A stretch of 64,000 bases of DNA from NCBI RefSeq assembly GCF_046630445.1, contig NC_092333.1, forward strand, positions 334,501,501-334,565,500, read 5' to 3'. Each line of letters opens with the position of its first letter. Positions within the stretch are counted from its first letter, which is position 1. The notes beneath the pieces are model-generated. The model saw only the letters and a list, made by a program, of their open reading frames with translations. It searched no databases and was not told the origin of the DNA. Position numbers and translations under genes: made by a program. Of the stretch, positions 62,001-64,000 are shown in pieces. Source of the DNA: Rutidosis leptorrhynchoides. Taxonomy: Eukaryota; Streptophyta; Magnoliopsida; Asterales; Asteraceae.

Positions 62001-63019
62001 TTAGAGAGATGGTTTCCTGTGTCCCATTGTTATCTAATCTATGTATGTATATCTATATATCGATAGATTAGAATTAGATAGTTTATGCTAAAACCCAAAA
62101 ATAGTGATAAGTCACTAATCCACTTTAACTCACAGAATGGAACTTAGTTTCCTGTATCCAAGTTGTTTGTTGTTTGTCTAATTACTACCGACGTTTTCTT
62201 TTTCTTCAACTAGGTCCCATAAAAGCAATGTGTAATGAACTATCTATATCTATAAATATAATTCTGTAATTGTAAATCTAGCTTAATCATTATTATTAAT
62301 AATATAATAATACCAAAAGAAGAGTTAAAAACGTGTAAGATAGGAAGTATCAAAACGAATGTGATTGAAAAATAATTTGTAAACGACAACCGTAATTAGC
62401 GGTGTTGACTTTTATCACATCTAGACTCTTAGACCCTTTTACCATACGTATTACCTTATTAAGTTACTATTTATATTATTTATTCTTCTATTCTATTCTA
62501 TGGAGTATATAAGTTAATACTTAACTATAAAGTATTTATTTACGTTAATCTGGTGTGGTGAATAAGAAGCAAAACGTACCAAGATTTCAGAAAAACCAAA
62601 GATCTCAAAGTATCAATTTAATTTATTTGACCGAGTATTTATTGATTGCTATAATCTCACCCACTATTATCCTAGTTATAAACCAACATTATTATTTAAT
62701 AATTAGTATTTATTATTTAAAGATTTTGTAAATAAACTATACGGGTTATTAACATATCCTACTAAAAATGTTTTCATTCCCTAAAACAAGAAAATAGAAA
62801 TATAATCGTATCATTTAAATTTTCGTTTGATAAATTTCGTCCCTGGAATCAATAAAAACTTAACTAACATTAAAATTTTAACTCTTTTTCGGATCACCGT
62901 TTATTTTTAAAATCATATAAGCTCTTATTAAATTTGTTTAATATCCATCAAATGGAAATTGAGCGTTACTGTCGTTTACTAAATAAATTCAAAACCATAA
63001 AAATACATTCAACATACCT

Positions 63020-63097
<78 letters not shown>

Positions 63098-63369
63098 TTT
63101 ATTTTAATATTAATATCCTATATCATATATTATTTTATTTACATAATTAATTAACTCATATAATATTTTAATTTATAATAATTAATATATATGTACCTAT
63201 TTACAAATAGTGGTTCGTGACTCATCGAAACTGGTCGAGGGTCAATTGAACATATGAAATAGTTCCAAATTTTTGAGACTCAACATTACAGACTTCGCTC
63301 ATAGTGTCAAAGATATTAAATCGTATCGAGTTGGTTTAAATTTAGTCAAAAATTTTCCGGGTCGTCACA
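59099..63369 (-). repeat. Element A 5' LTR (4,271 bp)
   Basis: It matches the 3' LTR throughout. Extra length comes from a longer (TA)n tract (63022-63094) and 68 bp near 59908-59975. SINE-like module copy at about 60620-60745; hairpin motif at 59265-59278. Confidence 0.9.
60620..60745 (-). other. SINE-like module in element A 5' LTR
   Basis: The same A-box-like and B-box-like blocks as in the 3' LTR. Since LTRs are copied together, this is not an independent insertion. Confidence 0.42.
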
Positions 63370-63470
63370 CTTATAATATTAATTATAATACTAATAATAA
63401 CAATAACAATAATAATCATAATAATAACAAGTATAATCATAATAATAACTAATAATAATAATAGAAATTT
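63370..63470. repeat. AAT-rich flank with CTTAT target-site duplicate
   Basis: It starts with CTTAT (63370-63374) and continues the trinucleotide tract of 51172-51451. Confidence 0.85.
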
Positions 63471-63600
63471 TAAAAGTGAAAACTACCTCAAATAAGCTTT
63501 TTCTAAAAAACAATTCCCTGAACCGGGTTCGAACTCGTGACCTCACGCTGGCCCAACACGTTTTTGAGCCCAAATTGAAGTTTAAGTTGTACAGGAATAG
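63471..63600 (-). other. Third SINE-like module, outside element A
   Basis: The minus strand has GAGGTCACGAGTTCGAACCC (B-box-like AGTTCGAACCC) with TTTGAGGTAG and an ATT-rich tail, as in element A's LTRs, but the A-box is poor. Either a further copy of the same short element or part of a related LTR. Confidence 0.38.
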
Positions 63601-64000
63601 AATCGAAACAGAAAGACAGGAGTAGCAGGTATTAAGTGATCAAAAACATAAACGATAGCTGTAGCAACAAATCATTACGCGGATCGTGTGATTGGTAAGC
63701 GAAACGTGTAATGTTTTGTTACATTACACGGAACGTGTACAGGTTACGAGGTACGCATAATCATTTCATATTTTACCGTTCGAACAGAAAACAAAACATA
63801 GAAGCAACAATAGTGATTGATCATGGTTGTAATGATGGTAGTTTCAGGATAGGGTGGAAAGTTATGGTGGTTTTTGCAGGTTATCAACCGAAAAGAGAAA
63901 GAAGAAAAGAAAAAATAAATAAATAATTAAATAAATAAAGATGATGACGGTGGTTCTTGGTGGTTACAGGTAGTGGTATTGGGTGTTTATCGGGCTGCTT
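63601..64000. other. Right edge, no recognised gene
   Basis: It contains the short inverted repeat CGTGTAATG / CATTACACG near 63706-63730, where GTAATGTTTTGTTACATTAC can fold. Style and motifs (TAGCAGG, GGTGGT) recall the middle of element A's LTR, so this may be another diverged LTR. No coding sequence is supported. Confidence 0.4.

Larger units (their letters stand above)
51457..63369 (-). mobile_element. Element A: complete LTR retrotransposon without pol, 11.9 kb
   Basis: Two long LTRs (51457-55581 and 59099-63369) flank a 3.5-kb internal region with a Met-tRNA primer site and polypurine tract. A perfect CTTAT target-site duplication encloses it. No protease, RT or integrase is present; only two damaged short frames shared with A-prime. 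Large LTRs with a mostly non-coding interior fit a large retrotransposon derivative mobilised in trans. The LTRs look nearly alike by eye apart from microsatellite length and a 68-bp difference near 59908-59975, so insertion seems fairly recent (no divergence was computed). Confidence 0.9.

Overview
This window is nuclear DNA from a flowering plant. It is AT-rich and repeat-dense, and I see no intact host gene. The evidence is nested LTR retrotransposons of the Ty3/gypsy superfamily (Tekay-like chromoviruses and an Athila-like element), a Cassandra-type cluster whose LTRs carry 5S rRNA-like sequence, and exon fragments of plant genes (ROP GTPase, patellin, beta-galactosidase). The repeat families resemble Asteraceae (composite) genomes, but that is an impression from memory and I cannot name the species.

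Layout. 1-5729: degenerate plus-strand Tekay-like pol (protease, RT, RNase H, integrase, chromodomain) and the first part of its 3' LTR. That LTR meets a minus-strand LTR start head-to-head at a (TA)n tract (5730-6007). 6008-12336: internal region of a minus-strand element with no pol ('A-prime'), interrupted at 8166-10660 by a five-LTR Cassandra-type cluster flanked by TAAAT. 12337-13740: part of A-prime's other LTR. 13741-19270: host-like DNA with at least three gene fragments on the minus strand. 19276-51171: a compound element ('B') with the order LTR-internal-LTR-internal-LTR and one AATTA target-site pair. Inside its third LTR sits a 16.8-kb Athila-like element ('C', 33651-50405, minus strand). 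51457-63369: a complete 11.9-kb element without pol ('A', minus strand, CTTAT target sites). 63370-64000: AT-rich flank with a possible SINE-like module.

How the parts relate. Target-site duplications give the nesting order: Cassandra inserted into A-prime, C into an LTR of B, and A and B into one AT-trinucleotide tract. Element C encodes gag-protease-pol in essentially one frame with four stop codons and two frame breaks. It also carries a broken zinc-finger-like ORF and a spliced-looking env-like/ORF-1-like gene. A and A-prime keep only a short gag-like reading frame and a second basic ORF, so they would need pol from an autonomous relative. B keeps scraps of gag, RT and chromodomain.

The most striking unexplained signal is in element C: four modules, each a pair of perfect 20-bp palindromes with the invariant core CATGCGATCGCATG. 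Within each pair the centres are exactly 32 bp apart. The outer three bases differ between copies but stay complementary. One module lies in each LTR, one upstream of gag and one upstream of the env-like gene. All calls come from reading the sequence; no database search was run.
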